From: Rhodobacterales bacterium
Lineage (GTDB): Bacteria > Pseudomonadota > Alphaproteobacteria > Caulobacterales > Hyphomonadaceae
Length of the DNA: 51,296 bases
Direction of reading: 5' to 3'
NCBI GenBank assembly: GCA_014763715.1
Contig: JACXUV010000017.1
Coordinates: forward strand, 1-51,296
The translations under genes and the position numbers were made by a program. Position 1 is the stretch's first letter. Each line of letters starts with the position of its first letter. A model generated the notes under the pieces. The model had not been told where the DNA came from. It saw only the letters and a program-made list of their open reading frames with translations, and ran no database searches. Of this stretch, positions 25,207 to 34,321 are shown one piece after another.

Positions 25207-25910
25207 TCGTCGCTGTCGCAGAACTTTTCCTGCGCGGCTTCCAGTGTCAGCCCGGCCTCGGCCAGCGCCCCGGCATCCTTCACGCTACAGCGGGCCGCGC
25301 CATCCTCCGGCAGCACGACACGACTGGTCGCGATCAGGACAAGCTCGCCATTCTGGAAGATGTAGTAGCTGCTCTCCCAGACCGTCTTGGCAGGGTTCCC
25401 GTCGATCAGCTTGTCGGCTTCGAAAATACCGTCTCCCACTGGGACGATCTCCATGCCCAGAACGCCTCCGGCCAGCGTGAAGGGCGGTGTGGAGCCGGTA
25501 TTCCGCCAGACGGCATAGGACACATTCTCGTCTTCGCCGGGCTGGGGAACCAGCATGTCCGCCCGGCCGTCGCTGTCGAGATCCAGGAATAGCGGCAGGC
25601 CCACGGTTCCTGCGGCCGGATATGTGATCGTCTGCTGGGGCGTGTCATCCGCAGCCGCAATGCCAACCGTACCTGTGCGCTGGCCATCGGCCGTGTCGGC
25701 AAACTGAAAACTTGCGGACATGCCGGAGCTGTCAGGCAGGGGCTGGCGGCAATTGGCCTGGGCGTTGCCGTCCAGGCTTCTGGGCTTCAGCAGGTCGCAG
25801 TCTATCAGCAGGCCGGGGAGAGCGCTTGCCACTTGGGGTGTTTCCGGCTTGCAGGCGCTGAGGGTTGCGGCGAACGCAATGACGCAGAGCGCGGCGGAAA
25901 GACGAATCAT
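25203..25910 (-). CDS. Lipoprotein with FG-GAP-like calcium segment
   Basis: 235 residues with a lipobox (ATLSAC after MIRLSAALCVIAF), so lipid-anchored in the envelope. One segment, LFLDLDSDGRADMLVPQPG, resembles the Ca2+-binding DxDxDGxxD loop of FG-GAP/VCBS repeats; only one such loop is clear. Several cysteines follow (CRQPLP, ARCSVKD, EKFCDSDD). No family named. AGGAG at 6 nt selects the ATG at 25910. Confidence 0.75.
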   Translation of the reverse strand: MIRLSAALCVIAFAATLSACKPETPQVASALPGLLIDCDLLKPRSLDGNAQANCRQPLPDSSGMSASFQFADTADGQRTGTVGIAAADDTPQQTITYPAAGTVGLPLFLDLDSDGRADMLVPQPGEDENVSYAVWRNTGSTPPFTLAGGVLGMEIVPVGDGIFEADKLIDGNPAKTVWESSYYIFQNGELVLIATSRVVLPEDGAARCSVKDAGALAEAGLTLEAAQEKFCDSDD

Positions 25911-25944
25911 GGCGGCTCCTGGCGTCATATCTTGCCCGCGCACT

Positions 25945-26865
25945 CTATGCGGCAGTTTCCGTCCCTGAAAGCGCAATTTCGTGGGTGAGATCCCGGATCA
26001 GCCCGCGCAGCCAAGTCAGGGCCGGGTCGTCGGCATATTCCCGGTGCCAGTAGAGCACGGTCTCCGGGGCCGGGAAGTCGAAGGGTAGGTCCAGCAGCGT
26101 CAGGCCGGCGCCTTCCGCAATCGGGCGCGGGGCAACCAGGGCGAGCTGTGTCTGGCGCACGATCTCCAGCGCGGGCATGTAGTGCGGCAGGCGCTGGGCC
26201 GGTGTGATACGCCGCCCGAAGGTGCGTGCCAGTTCCTCGATCAGGCTGCGTCCCTCGCGCCGGCTGGAGACGGCAATGTGGCGCAGGTCGAAAAAGCGTT
26301 CCGGCGTCAGGGGGTGTTCTGCCTGCGGATGATCTGGTGCCAGCACGCAGACATAGGGCGAGGCCAGCAAGGCCTCGCGCTCCATGTCCGTGCCGCGCAG
26401 GTCCGCGACGTCGATGGCAAGGTCCAGCCTTCCGGAGGCAAGCTCCGCCGCCACGGCAGAGCGGTGCAACTGGCTCCACGAAATACGCACACCGGGCGCG
26501 GCCTCTTCAAGCCGGGCGGCCAGTGCCGGGGCGATCAGGAAAGAGCCTGCATCGCGGGCAGAGATGTTGAACACGCGGGTCGACCGCGACGGCTCGAACA
26601 CGGAGCGCGGTTCCAGTCCGGTACGCAGGCGGTCAAGCGCATCGCGCACGGCGGGCATCAGGGCCTCTGCCATGGCGGTCGGCTTCACGCCGCGCCCCTC
26701 GCGCACGAACAGCGGGTCCTCGAAATGCGTGCGCAGGCGGGAGAGGGCATTGCTGACGGCAGGCTGTGTGATACGCAGGATCTCACTGGCCCGCGTCAGG
26801 CTGCGTTCGTCATACACAGCCTCCAGTACCGGCAACAGGTTCAGGTCGATGGATCGCAGGTTCAT
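25945..26865 (-). CDS. LysR-family transcriptional regulator
   Basis: 306 residues. The winged helix-turn-helix is at residues 1-65 (NLNLLPVLEAVYDERSLTRA, ITQPAVSNALSRLRTHF) in the NodD/LeuO-like style (EDPLFVREGRGVKPT). The C-terminal substrate-binding domain follows. GGAG precedes the ATG at 26865 and overlaps an alternative TTG. A perfect LysR-type dyad 16 bp upstream suggests autoregulation. The upstream same-strand neighbour is the TSUP transporter, a possible target. Inducer unknown. Confidence 0.93.
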   Translation of the reverse strand: MNLRSIDLNLLPVLEAVYDERSLTRASEILRITQPAVSNALSRLRTHFEDPLFVREGRGVKPTAMAEALMPAVRDALDRLRTGLEPRSVFEPSRSTRVFNISARDAGSFLIAPALAARLEEAAPGVRISWSQLHRSAVAAELASGRLDLAIDVADLRGTDMEREALLASPYVCVLAPDHPQAEHPLTPERFFDLRHIAVSSRREGRSLIEELARTFGRRITPAQRLPHYMPALEIVRQTQLALVAPRPIAEGAGLTLLDLPFDFPAPETVLYWHREYADDPALTWLRGLIRDLTHEIALSGTETAA

Positions 26866-26880
26866 GGGGAACTCCAAACC

Positions 26881-26895
26881 ATCACCATTCGTGAT
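26881..26895. promoter_or_regulatory. LysR-type box (T-N11-A dyad)
   Basis: ATCAC-CATTC-GTGAT is a perfect 5+5 inverted repeat with the T-N11-A core (26882/26894), 16 bp upstream of the LysR gene start. The 26866-26984 gap holds no gene. Confidence 0.65.
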
Positions 26896-26984
26896 GTTTG
26901 ATGTTCATATAATAAAGTTCCCGAATAGTCGAGCCTGGGGCATGTTGCCCTCGACCACAGTGGAGTACCCCGATGCGCGCGGCG

Positions 26985-27731
26985 CTACAGAAAGCCGGCA
27001 GCCTTGAGCAGCATCACCGCGCCAATCGCGGTGACGAGGTATTTCATGCCGCGCTTGAAGTTCACGTCGCTCATCCGGTCCAGCACCTTGCCGCCCAGCG
27101 TCGTGCCCAGCATGGAGAGCGGGGCGGCCGCCAGCAGCAGCCACCAGGGCGGCAGGGCCTGAACCCCGGCGGCCGAGATCACCGGCACGCTCCAGAACAT
27201 GATCTTCACGAAATGCGCCAGCACCTGCGTCACGGCCTTCGTCGCCACGATGGCATGGCGCGTCATGTCGGTGCGCACGAAGAACTGATCCATCAGCGGG
27301 CCGGAAACCCCGGCAATCGTGTTCAGCGACTGTACGACAAAGCCCGCGCCCTCGGCCTGGAAGCGTTTCTGAATGTCGAGATCCAGCAAGGCTTTGGGCA
27401 GCCAGACCAGCATCGCGACAAGGCCCAGCAGCAGGTAGACGGTCTGCTTGTCCGGACGCCAGCTGAGCGCGAACAGCAGGGCCACCGCCGCGCCGGAGCC
27501 GAGCGCGTAGCGGCGGAAGATGCGCCAGTCGATATGACGGCGCCACAGGAAGGAACGGTAGCCGTTGGAGATTATCTGAACGGCGCCATGGATGATCATG
27601 GCCGTCGCCACGGGCACCAGCGCATTCAGCACGCCCATGAAGATCAGGCCGCCAGCCATGCCGAAAACGCCGGAAATGAAGCTGGTCACCAGCACGGTGA
27701 CGAGAATGACGGCGGCAGCAATCGGACTCAT
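26985..27731 (-). CDS. TSUP (TauE/SafE) family anion exporter
   Basis: A 248-residue inner-membrane protein with about eight hydrophobic segments and the two-fold internal repeat of the sulfite exporter TauE/SafE family (FISGVFGMAGGLIFMGVLNAL; NTIAGVSGPLMDQFFV). It exports or imports small sulfur-containing or carboxylate anions in characterised members; substrate not deducible. The LysR gene follows on the same strand after 119 bp. Confidence 0.87.
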   Translation of the reverse strand: MSPIAAAVILVTVLVTSFISGVFGMAGGLIFMGVLNALVPVATAMIIHGAVQIISNGYRSFLWRRHIDWRIFRRYALGSGAAVALLFALSWRPDKQTVYLLLGLVAMLVWLPKALLDLDIQKRFQAEGAGFVVQSLNTIAGVSGPLMDQFFVRTDMTRHAIVATKAVTQVLAHFVKIMFWSVPVISAAGVQALPPWWLLLAAAPLSMLGTTLGGKVLDRMSDVNFKRGMKYLVTAIGAVMLLKAAGFL

Positions 27732-27879
27732 GTCTGCGCTCTAGACCCGTTTGCAGCGCAGCGCAAAGCGCGCGCCAGCCGGGCCGGGGCGTCAGAAAAG
27801 ATTGCAAAGAAAGAATTTGCGGCCCGGTGGCCGCACGGACTACCAATGGACCAACGACACACACCGAAGGAGGATAGCC

Positions 27880-29181
27880 ATGGCTGATACTCAGCAATCC
27901 ATGGATGCGATGGCCGAACTGAACGATCTGCGCATGTCGGAGGGGGCACGCCCTCTCTACGAACATGTGAAGCGCTTCGTCGCCGAAACCGTTGAGCCGA
28001 TGTACGAGGAATTCGAACGCCTCGGCGAAGGCAAGACCGACATCTGGTCCTACGCGCCGGGCCAGCTCGAAGCCCTGGAAGCGGCCAAGGACGAGGCCAA
28101 GAAACAGGGCCTCTGGAACTTCTTCCTGCCGGATGCCGAAACCGGCGAAGGCCTGAAGAACCTCGACTATGCCTACATCGCTGCCGAACTCGGCAAGGTG
28201 CCGCTGGCATCGGAAACCATGAACTGCTCGGCGCCTGACACCGGCAACATGGAAGTTCTGGAGCGCGTCGGCACCCCGGCCCAGAAGGAACAGTGGCTGA
28301 AGCCGCTGCTGGAAGGCAAGATCCGCTCCGCCTTCGCCATGACCGAACCGGCCCTGCCGTCTTCGGACGCCAAGAACGTCTCCATGAGCGCCGTCCTCGA
28401 AGGCGACGAGTGGGTCATCAATGGTGAGAAATACTATATCTCCGGCGCTGGCGACCCGCGCTGCCGCATCATGATCTGCATGGTGAAAACCAATGATGGG
28501 CCGGACGTTAACCGCCGCCAGTCGCAGATCCTCGTGCCGCTGCCGCATCCGGGCGTCACCATTGTCGGCCCGATGCATGTCTTCGGCGATCCCGACGCCC
28601 CGCACGGCCACATGCACATCCGTTTCGAAAACGTCCGTGTGCCGAAAGACAACATGCTGCTGGGTGAAGGCCGTGGCTTCGAAATTTCGCAGCTGCGCCT
28701 TGGCCCGGGCCGTATTCACCACTGCATGCGCTCCATCGGTGCGGCGGAGAAAGCCCTCGACCTGATGGTCGTCCGCGGCATGACCCGTCAGGCCTTCGGC
28801 CGCGACCTGATCAAGCTGGGCGGCAACATCGAGAAGGTCTCCCGCGCGCGGATCGAGATCGAAGCCATGCGCATGATGGTCCTCAAGGCTGCCAAGGCGA
28901 TGGACGTGCTGGGCAACAAGGAAGCCCGCGTCTGGATCTCCATGGTCAAGGCCATGGTGCCGGAGCGTGTCTGTGCGATCATCGACGATGCCATCCAGAT
29001 CCACGGCGCGACCGGCGTGTCGCAATGGACGCCGCTGGCCCGCATGTATGCCAACCAGCGCACGCTGCGCCTGGCAGACGGTCCGGATGAAGTGCACCAC
29101 ATGGTGGTGGGCCGCGCCGAAACCCGCAAGTACACGGGCGAGGAAGAAGATCCGGCGATGGCCGCTGTCTGGCGCAAATAA
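27880..29181 (+). CDS. Acyl-CoA dehydrogenase
   Basis: A 433-residue FAD enzyme for the first step of fatty-acid beta-oxidation. The FAD/substrate motifs are SAFAMTEPALPSSDAKNVS and GRIHHCMRSIGAAEKALDLM, followed by RQAFGRDLIKLGG and QIHGATGVSQWTPLARMYA. The overall pattern is that of the ACAD10/11-like FadE group (long N-terminal helical domain, RLADGPDEVH near the end). The catalytic Glu equivalent is not certain by eye. GGAGG is 6 nt before the ATG at 27880. A terminator follows, so single-gene unit. Confidence 0.93.
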   Translation: MADTQQSMDAMAELNDLRMSEGARPLYEHVKRFVAETVEPMYEEFERLGEGKTDIWSYAPGQLEALEAAKDEAKKQGLWNFFLPDAETGEGLKNLDYAYIAAELGKVPLASETMNCSAPDTGNMEVLERVGTPAQKEQWLKPLLEGKIRSAFAMTEPALPSSDAKNVSMSAVLEGDEWVINGEKYYISGAGDPRCRIMICMVKTNDGPDVNRRQSQILVPLPHPGVTIVGPMHVFGDPDAPHGHMHIRFENVRVPKDNMLLGEGRGFEISQLRLGPGRIHHCMRSIGAAEKALDLMVVRGMTRQAFGRDLIKLGGNIEKVSRARIEIEAMRMMVLKAAKAMDVLGNKEARVWISMVKAMVPERVCAIIDDAIQIHGATGVSQWTPLARMYANQRTLRLADGPDEVHHMVVGRAETRKYTGEEEDPAMAAVWRK

Positions 29182-29211
29182 GCGCCCGGCTCCCGCGGGA
29201 ACAAGCAAGAC

Positions 29212-29242
29212 GCGCGGCTTCCGGAAGGAGGCCGCGCATTTT
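29212..29242 (+). terminator. Intrinsic terminator of acyl-CoA dehydrogenase gene
   Basis: GCGCGGCTTCC and GGAGGCCGCGC form an 11-bp stem with one wobble around a 4-nt loop, followed by ATTTTCGTTT. Confidence 0.8.
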
Positions 29243-29301
29243 CGTTTGACGAGAGACCGGTTCCATCGGAGCGTGCCTGCGGCAGGTAAGGGAGGACACT
29301 C

Positions 29302-30021
29302 ATGCGCAACATCCTGATCACCACCGCTATGCTCGCGATCTTCGCCGGCGCTTTTGCTTCTGGCCCCGCCGCCGCGCAGGATCAGCTGCAGAACATCGTC
29401 GTCACGGCCAGCCGCATCGACATCGACGACCTTGTCGCCGCACCTGCCATCTACCGCCGGGTTCCGGCGGACTTCGTACAGGTCGAAGTCGTCTACCAGA
29501 GCGGCACGCGGGACGCGAACGAGCGCCGAGCCGAGCTTTCCACCATGTTCGACCGGCTGAAGAAGGCCGTCGCCGACGCCGAAGGCTATGCCCTTTATGG
29601 TGGCACGCTCGGCGAAAGCAGCGCGCCGATCGACACCGTCCTCTTCGGCGACGTCTACTCCTCCTATGCCACCCAGGGCAGCTTCACCCTGACCCTCAGC
29701 GTCGACACGCGGGAGGGCGAGAGCTTCGACAAACTGATGGAGCGGGCCGCTGCCTTCGTGAAGGCCATCAAGGTGGCGGGGCGCGCCGAAGCCTATCTGG
29801 GCGACGAGCAATTCCTCGGCGCACGCCACACCGACAAGCACCGCGAAGCGCTGCTCAGCGATCTCGGCGCGGAGGTCCGCATGCTGGAACAGGTCTTCGG
29901 CGCCTCGAAGGTGACGGTGGAAGGCCTTGAAAGCCGCGTGATCACCCAGCCCTCCGGCCCGCTGGAGATGGAGATATTCATCCCCTACAAGCTGACCGTC
30001 GTGGCCCAGCCGGGCGACTAA
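29302..30021 (+). CDS. Periplasmic protein with TonB-box-like N-terminus, SIMPL-like
   Basis: 239 residues. The signal peptide ends near PAAAQDQ. The mature protein begins LQNIVVTASRIDIDDLVAAP, which looks like the TonB box and plug start of TonB-dependent receptors (IVVTA), yet the protein is far too short to be a barrel. The rest alternates beta and helical segments (VEVVYQSGTRDANERRAELS) and may resemble SIMPL/DUF541-like domains; this is tentative. Stop overlaps the convergent isomerase gene by CTAA. Confidence 0.75.
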   Translation: MRNILITTAMLAIFAGAFASGPAAAQDQLQNIVVTASRIDIDDLVAAPAIYRRVPADFVQVEVVYQSGTRDANERRAELSTMFDRLKKAVADAEGYALYGGTLGESSAPIDTVLFGDVYSSYATQGSFTLTLSVDTREGESFDKLMERAAAFVKAIKVAGRAEAYLGDEQFLGARHTDKHREALLSDLGAEVRMLEQVFGASKVTVEGLESRVITQPSGPLEMEIFIPYKLTVVAQPGD

Positions 30022-30626
30022 CCGGCCGCCGCAGCGTCCAGCGCATCTTCCAGCCGGTCGTCGCCCCAATAAAGGTCGCCATCCACGATGAAGCTTGGCG
30101 CGCCGAAAATGCCGAGGCGGAAGGCTTCCTCCACATTCGCCTTGAGATGGTCCTTGTTCCCTTGGGCCTGCGCGCGGGCCAGAACGTCGCCCGTCGCGCC
30201 CGCCTCCGCGGCGAGGCGCTGCAGCAGGGTGGTGTCGGCAATGTCGTGGCCGTCGGCGAATTCCGCTGAATAGACGGCGCGCGTGAACGCCTCGCCCCAG
30301 CCTTCCTCCATCCCAACCAGCGCCATGCGTGCGGCTGTCAGGCCGTTCTGCGGGAAGGCGCCGGGGCCGCTCTCGGGCAGGCGCCGGAAGGGCAGGCCAT
30401 AGCGCGCTGCCCGCCGCGCCATGTCGCGCCACATATAGTCTCCCTTGGCCTTGTAGATGTTGAAGGGGGAGGTGTTCCAGCCCTGTGCGCCGAACACCGG
30501 GCCCAGCAGGAAGGGCCGCCAGCGGACGCTGACGCCGCGTGCCCCGGCGGCCTCTTCGATCCGCATGGCGGTGAGGTAGGAATAGGTCGATCCGAATTCG
30601 AACCAGAATTCGAGCGTGTGTGTCAT
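30018..30626 (-). CDS. 2-Hydroxychromene-2-carboxylate isomerase family protein
   Basis: 202 residues of the DsbA-like/kappa-GST thioredoxin fold. The N-terminal FWFEFGSTYSYLTAMR carries the Ser used by HCCA isomerase in place of the DsbA CxxC. GYMWRDMARRAARYGLPF-type sequence (KGDYMWRDMARRAARYGLPF) and GIFGAPSFIVDGDLYWGDDR complete the signature. The reaction is glutathione-dependent isomerisation in naphthalene breakdown for the reference enzyme. No other aromatic-degradation genes lie here, so a general detoxification role is as likely. Confidence 0.9.
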   Translation of the reverse strand: MTHTLEFWFEFGSTYSYLTAMRIEEAAGARGVSVRWRPFLLGPVFGAQGWNTSPFNIYKAKGDYMWRDMARRAARYGLPFRRLPESGPGAFPQNGLTAARMALVGMEEGWGEAFTRAVYSAEFADGHDIADTTLLQRLAAEAGATGDVLARAQAQGNKDHLKANVEEAFRLGIFGAPSFIVDGDLYWGDDRLEDALDAAAAG

Positions 30627-30693
30627 CTGCGGCCCCCGCTTGTCTGATGCGGCAAGCTAGAGCCCTGCAGCTCCACAGGAAAGAGGCAGCGCC

Positions 30694-32886
30694 CTAGAAG
30701 CGGAACGTGTTGCCGAAGCGCAGGATAGCGCTGGTCTGCACCGAGCGGAAGTTGCGGCGGAAATCGTCGCCCTCGATGATGGCGCCATGGCCGAGCGAGA
30801 AGAACAGCTCTGTCTGCGGGCGCAGCTCCCAGTTCACCCGCCCGAAGAAGGACAGGCTGTTGGTGATGTTGTCATACTGGGTCTGCGTGGACACCGACAG
30901 GTCTGTCGAGGCGTTGAACACTGTTTCCAGCGATCCGATCTGCACGCTGACATCCCCGGCGGGCACGGAAATGTCCTCACGCTTGTAGCGGGTCTTCAGT
31001 TCCACGAACTGGTTGGGCCGGTAGTTGAACTGGATATCATAGCGCTTGGAAGTGCCGTCATAGAAATCCTTGAACTCGATCTCCGACGTCGTGCCCCAGG
31101 GGCGCACATAGGACGACTGGATACGGAACTTCACGCCATTATTGTCATACACGCCCACCGGCACGACCAGATTGCCGGGCAGAACGAAGGGCGTGTTGAT
31201 ATGCTCTTCATTCTGGCTTAAGGTCAGCGTCAGGTCGTCGGTCCAGATCGTGTTGGCGTTCAGGACGAGGGAGTTGACCGCCGTCTCTGCATTGCCGTCG
31301 AGATCGGTGATGTATTCGTGGCTGGTGCCGTATTGCCACCAGCGCAGCAGGCCGCCGGACTGGCGGAAACGCCGGTGCCACGAGCCTGCGAAAGTATTGG
31401 TGCCGGGGCGGTTCACGAAGCCGAGCGCGGGCGCGAAATCCTTTCCGATCTGGCGGGCTTCCAGCGTCCAGGCCCATTTGTCGTTCGGATAGTCGATCCG
31501 TGCCCCGAAGGAGTCGTCATCCTCCAGCGTGGACGAGAAGGTGCGCTGGTAGAACAGGTCCGTCTGCATCCGCCCGCCGCCGAAGAAGGATGGCACGCGA
31601 TAGCTGAAATCGGTGCCGACCAGCGTATTGTCGGACAGGCCGGTCGGGTCGCCATTGGTGGCGATGAAGCCGACGCGCGACTGGTCCAGCACGTCCATGG
31701 TGGCCCGCGCCACCGACAGGTTCTGCGATGCGATCGAGCCGGTGCTGCCGGTCTGCGCGGAGAGGATGCCGATTTCCACGCCGTCGATCTCGCCGCTCAG
31801 CTTCACCCCCGCATCCACCTTCACGGACTGGCCGTTCACGATGCCGATGCGGCGCGAGAAGAAAGGCTGGCCGTTGGGAGAGCCGGCAAAGGTCTGCCCG
31901 GCGAACTCGAACAGGGCCGCATCCTGCAGGAAGAAGTCTCGCGTTTCGGGCACGAACAGCGAGAAGCGCCCGGTGTTCACCTGCCGGTCGTCCAGCGGCG
32001 TGTCGGAGAAATCCGTGTTCAGCGTCAACAGGCCGGTCAGCGAAGGCGTGAACTTGTAGGAGATGTTCGCGCTGGGTTCGATGGAGAGATCGTCGTCGCG
32101 CGGTTGGTCCCACCGGCGGGAGCCGGCCAGTCCGGCCTGCAGCTGGACATCGAAGCCCTTACCCTTGTTGATGTCCTTGATGCCTTCGATATAGCCCGGC
32201 CGGGTGAAGGCGAACTTGTTGACCGACTGGTCGATCCCTGCCCAGCGGATCTCCTCGTTCGCGTGGGCATGTTCGCGGGTCATCATCAGGCCCCAGCCGT
32301 CAGAGCCGGGGTCGAAGCTCAGGGAACGGAAGGGCAGGGAGATTTCCGCCGTCCAGCCGTCTTCGGTGCGCACGCTGTCGGCGTCCCAGATGATGTTCCA
32401 GGCATCCACGGGAGACTGGCCAAAGCGCAGCAGGCGTTCGGTGCGCGCGCCAAGGGCATTCAGGTCAAAGCCGAAGCCCGACGTGCCCGTGTTGAACGGG
32501 TCGATATAGAAGCGGAACATGTCGTCCCGCCAGATTTCGCCATCCCGGCGCAGCACCGAGGTGAGGATTTCGTCCGGCTTGTCGTCATAGGCATGGATGC
32601 CGACATAGAGATTGTTTTCGTCATAGGCGAAATACACTTTCGTCTCGACGCTGGGCGGGCCGACCTGCGGCTCCACCTGGTAGAATTCCGACACCACAGT
32701 CGCCTTGGCCCACATGGCCTCGTCCAGCTTGCCGTCGATCTTCGGCGCTTCGCTGGTGTCGATGCGAACCGGGCGCACGGTCGGCTGGTACGTGCTGAAG
32801 TCGCGTTGCGGCGGCGGGCCTTCCTGCGCACAGGCCATGCCCGCGCCCGACAATGCGATACAGGCGCCCATCATCCATCGATGCAC
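30694..32886 (-). CDS. CBM9-like/DUF5916 outer-membrane beta-barrel protein
   Basis: 730 residues. The signal peptide ends near GMACAQ. Residues about 35-225 form a family 9 carbohydrate-binding-like beta-sandwich (EAPKIDGKLDEAMWAKATV, NNLYVGIHAYDD, DGWTAEISLPFRSLSFD). The remaining 480 residues are the DUF5916 barrel, ending in FGNTFRF with C-terminal Phe, the BAM recognition signature. It is probably an outer-membrane protein of unknown ligand, often found with secreted peptidases in marine bacteria. The long open frame on the opposite strand (31318-32913) is a codon-bias shadow. GGGAGG-type site upstream of the ATG. Confidence 0.9.
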   Translation of the reverse strand: MHRWMMGACIALSGAGMACAQEGPPPQRDFSTYQPTVRPVRIDTSEAPKIDGKLDEAMWAKATVVSEFYQVEPQVGPPSVETKVYFAYDENNLYVGIHAYDDKPDEILTSVLRRDGEIWRDDMFRFYIDPFNTGTSGFGFDLNALGARTERLLRFGQSPVDAWNIIWDADSVRTEDGWTAEISLPFRSLSFDPGSDGWGLMMTREHAHANEEIRWAGIDQSVNKFAFTRPGYIEGIKDINKGKGFDVQLQAGLAGSRRWDQPRDDDLSIEPSANISYKFTPSLTGLLTLNTDFSDTPLDDRQVNTGRFSLFVPETRDFFLQDAALFEFAGQTFAGSPNGQPFFSRRIGIVNGQSVKVDAGVKLSGEIDGVEIGILSAQTGSTGSIASQNLSVARATMDVLDQSRVGFIATNGDPTGLSDNTLVGTDFSYRVPSFFGGGRMQTDLFYQRTFSSTLEDDDSFGARIDYPNDKWAWTLEARQIGKDFAPALGFVNRPGTNTFAGSWHRRFRQSGGLLRWWQYGTSHEYITDLDGNAETAVNSLVLNANTIWTDDLTLTLSQNEEHINTPFVLPGNLVVPVGVYDNNGVKFRIQSSYVRPWGTTSEIEFKDFYDGTSKRYDIQFNYRPNQFVELKTRYKREDISVPAGDVSVQIGSLETVFNASTDLSVSTQTQYDNITNSLSFFGRVNWELRPQTELFFSLGHGAIIEGDDFRRNFRSVQTSAILRFGNTFRF

Positions 32887-32996
32887 GTTGCTTCCTCCCG
32901 GTGGCTATTCTGAGAGCCGGTGATGTTTCGTCACTTGGCACGTCGGATAGGCAGCGCCGTGGGGGAGTGCCAGCGCTTCCGTTGCCGGGAGCGAAC

Positions 32997-33025
32997 AAAA
33001 TCCTGTTTGCCCATGAAACGGGCAA
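32997..33025 (-). terminator. Possible weak terminator after ltrA-like gene
   Basis: TTGCCC (33007-33012) and GGGCAA (33020-33025) form a 6-bp stem; on the minus strand it is followed after four bases by TTTT (32997-33000). Short stem and displaced T-run make this tentative. Confidence 0.3.
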
Positions 33026-33075
33026 CCGCCTGCGGGATTGCCGCAATGCTTTCTCCGGGTGCGGCGGCGGCGCGC

Positions 33076-34233
33076 TTAGGTTGTGTGCGCAGCAGGCGGC
33101 GGCACGCGCCAGATCAGGGCGGCCAGGCCGATCACGGCGAAGGCCCAGCTCGGCAGGCCGAGCGCGGCTGCGATGAGGGCAATGCCCGCCATGACCGGCA
33201 GGGCCGGGCCACGCCAGCTGAGGCTGCGCAGGCGGTCCCGCGTGAACCACAGGCCGAACAGGAACAGGGCTAGTGGCCCGCCCATCCACCAGGCGACATC
33301 TGCCTGCGAGACATGGCTGTGATGCATGGCAAGGTCCAGCTCTGCCGCCACGCCGGCGCCGATGGCGGCGATGGCTGCATAGATCAGGACATGGCCATAG
33401 CCCCAGGTGAAGGCCGTCTTGAAGTCAGTGGACGGCAAATGCTCCTTTTCACAGAAGTAGAGGCCGAACAGGCAGAACACCAGCACCAGCGCCGCGACGG
33501 CGGTGATCACGGGCTCGATGCTGGGATGATCCCCATAAAGCGCGCCAAAGCCGAGGCTGATGGCCAGGATGACCTCGCCGAGCGAGATGATGGTCAGCAG
33601 GCCATAGCGTTCGATGATGTGGTGGCGGTGGAAGGGCGTCTGGCGTGCCTGTTCCGCAAACACCGGCACGACGAACTCCACCAGGAAGATCGCGATTCCG
33701 GCTGCATAGAACAGCGCGGTTCCGGGCACGGTCATGAAATAGAAGGCAATCCACAACACCTGGGCGAACAGTACGCCGAAGGCATAGCGCAGGCAGGTTG
33801 TGCGATAGTCGGGGTTCGCCGCGGCGCGCAGCCAGAGCGCCGCCATGGCAATCCGCATGATGGTCCAGCCAAGAATGCCCCAGCTGAAATCGCCGGACTC
33901 GAACATGTAGGCGGCGCCGCCCGCGAACATCACTTCGCCGCCCATCAACACCATCACCAGCGTCCGGTAGAGCGGGCCGTCATTGTCGAAGGCAGAGGCG
34001 AACCAGGTGAAGTTCATCCAGGCCCACCAGATGGCGATGAACAGGAAGGCAAAGATTGGCAGCTTGTCCAGCCCGTGCCCTTCGCTGATCGCATGGTGCA
34101 GGCCCGCCGTCACGGCGGCGATGGCGATGACGCTGATCAGGTCGAAGAACAGCTCAAGCGGCGTGGAGACCCTATGAGCATCATGCGGGTCACGCGCTGG
34201 CAGCGGCAGGAATGAAGTATAGCGTTTGATCAT
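33076..34233 (-). CDS. Low-temperature-requirement protein A (LtrA) family
   Basis: A 385-residue polytopic inner-membrane protein with about ten hydrophobic segments. The family hallmarks are VSTPLELFFDLISVIAIAAV at the N-terminus and HIIERYGLLTIISLGEVILA in the middle. The molecular role of LtrA is not established; the name comes from a Listeria cold-growth mutant. GGGGGA is 6 nt before the ATG. The gap to the DUF5916 gene (32887-33075) holds only the weak hairpin listed separately. Confidence 0.92.
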   Translation of the reverse strand: MIKRYTSFLPLPARDPHDAHRVSTPLELFFDLISVIAIAAVTAGLHHAISEGHGLDKLPIFAFLFIAIWWAWMNFTWFASAFDNDGPLYRTLVMVLMGGEVMFAGGAAYMFESGDFSWGILGWTIMRIAMAALWLRAAANPDYRTTCLRYAFGVLFAQVLWIAFYFMTVPGTALFYAAGIAIFLVEFVVPVFAEQARQTPFHRHHIIERYGLLTIISLGEVILAISLGFGALYGDHPSIEPVITAVAALVLVFCLFGLYFCEKEHLPSTDFKTAFTWGYGHVLIYAAIAAIGAGVAAELDLAMHHSHVSQADVAWWMGGPLALFLFGLWFTRDRLRSLSWRGPALPVMAGIALIAAALGLPSWAFAVIGLAALIWRVPPPAAHTT

Positions 34234-34321
34234 GACGTCCCCCGGTCACTGGTCCTGGCGATTTGAGCCGATACACTGGGGAACCGCAAGCGCCGGGCTG
34301 AGTAGGGAATAAGAGGTCGCC

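Noticed and set aside
26905-30432. 1175-codon open frame on the minus strand
   Set aside because: It runs antisense through the acyl-CoA dehydrogenase, which has clear family motifs and a good ribosome site, and also covers the TSUP gene. The product is low-complexity with no domain; it is a GC-codon-bias shadow.
31318-32913. 531-codon open frame antisense to the DUF5916 gene
   Set aside because: Shadow of the barrel protein; the opposite strand has signal peptide, domain order and a terminal Phe.
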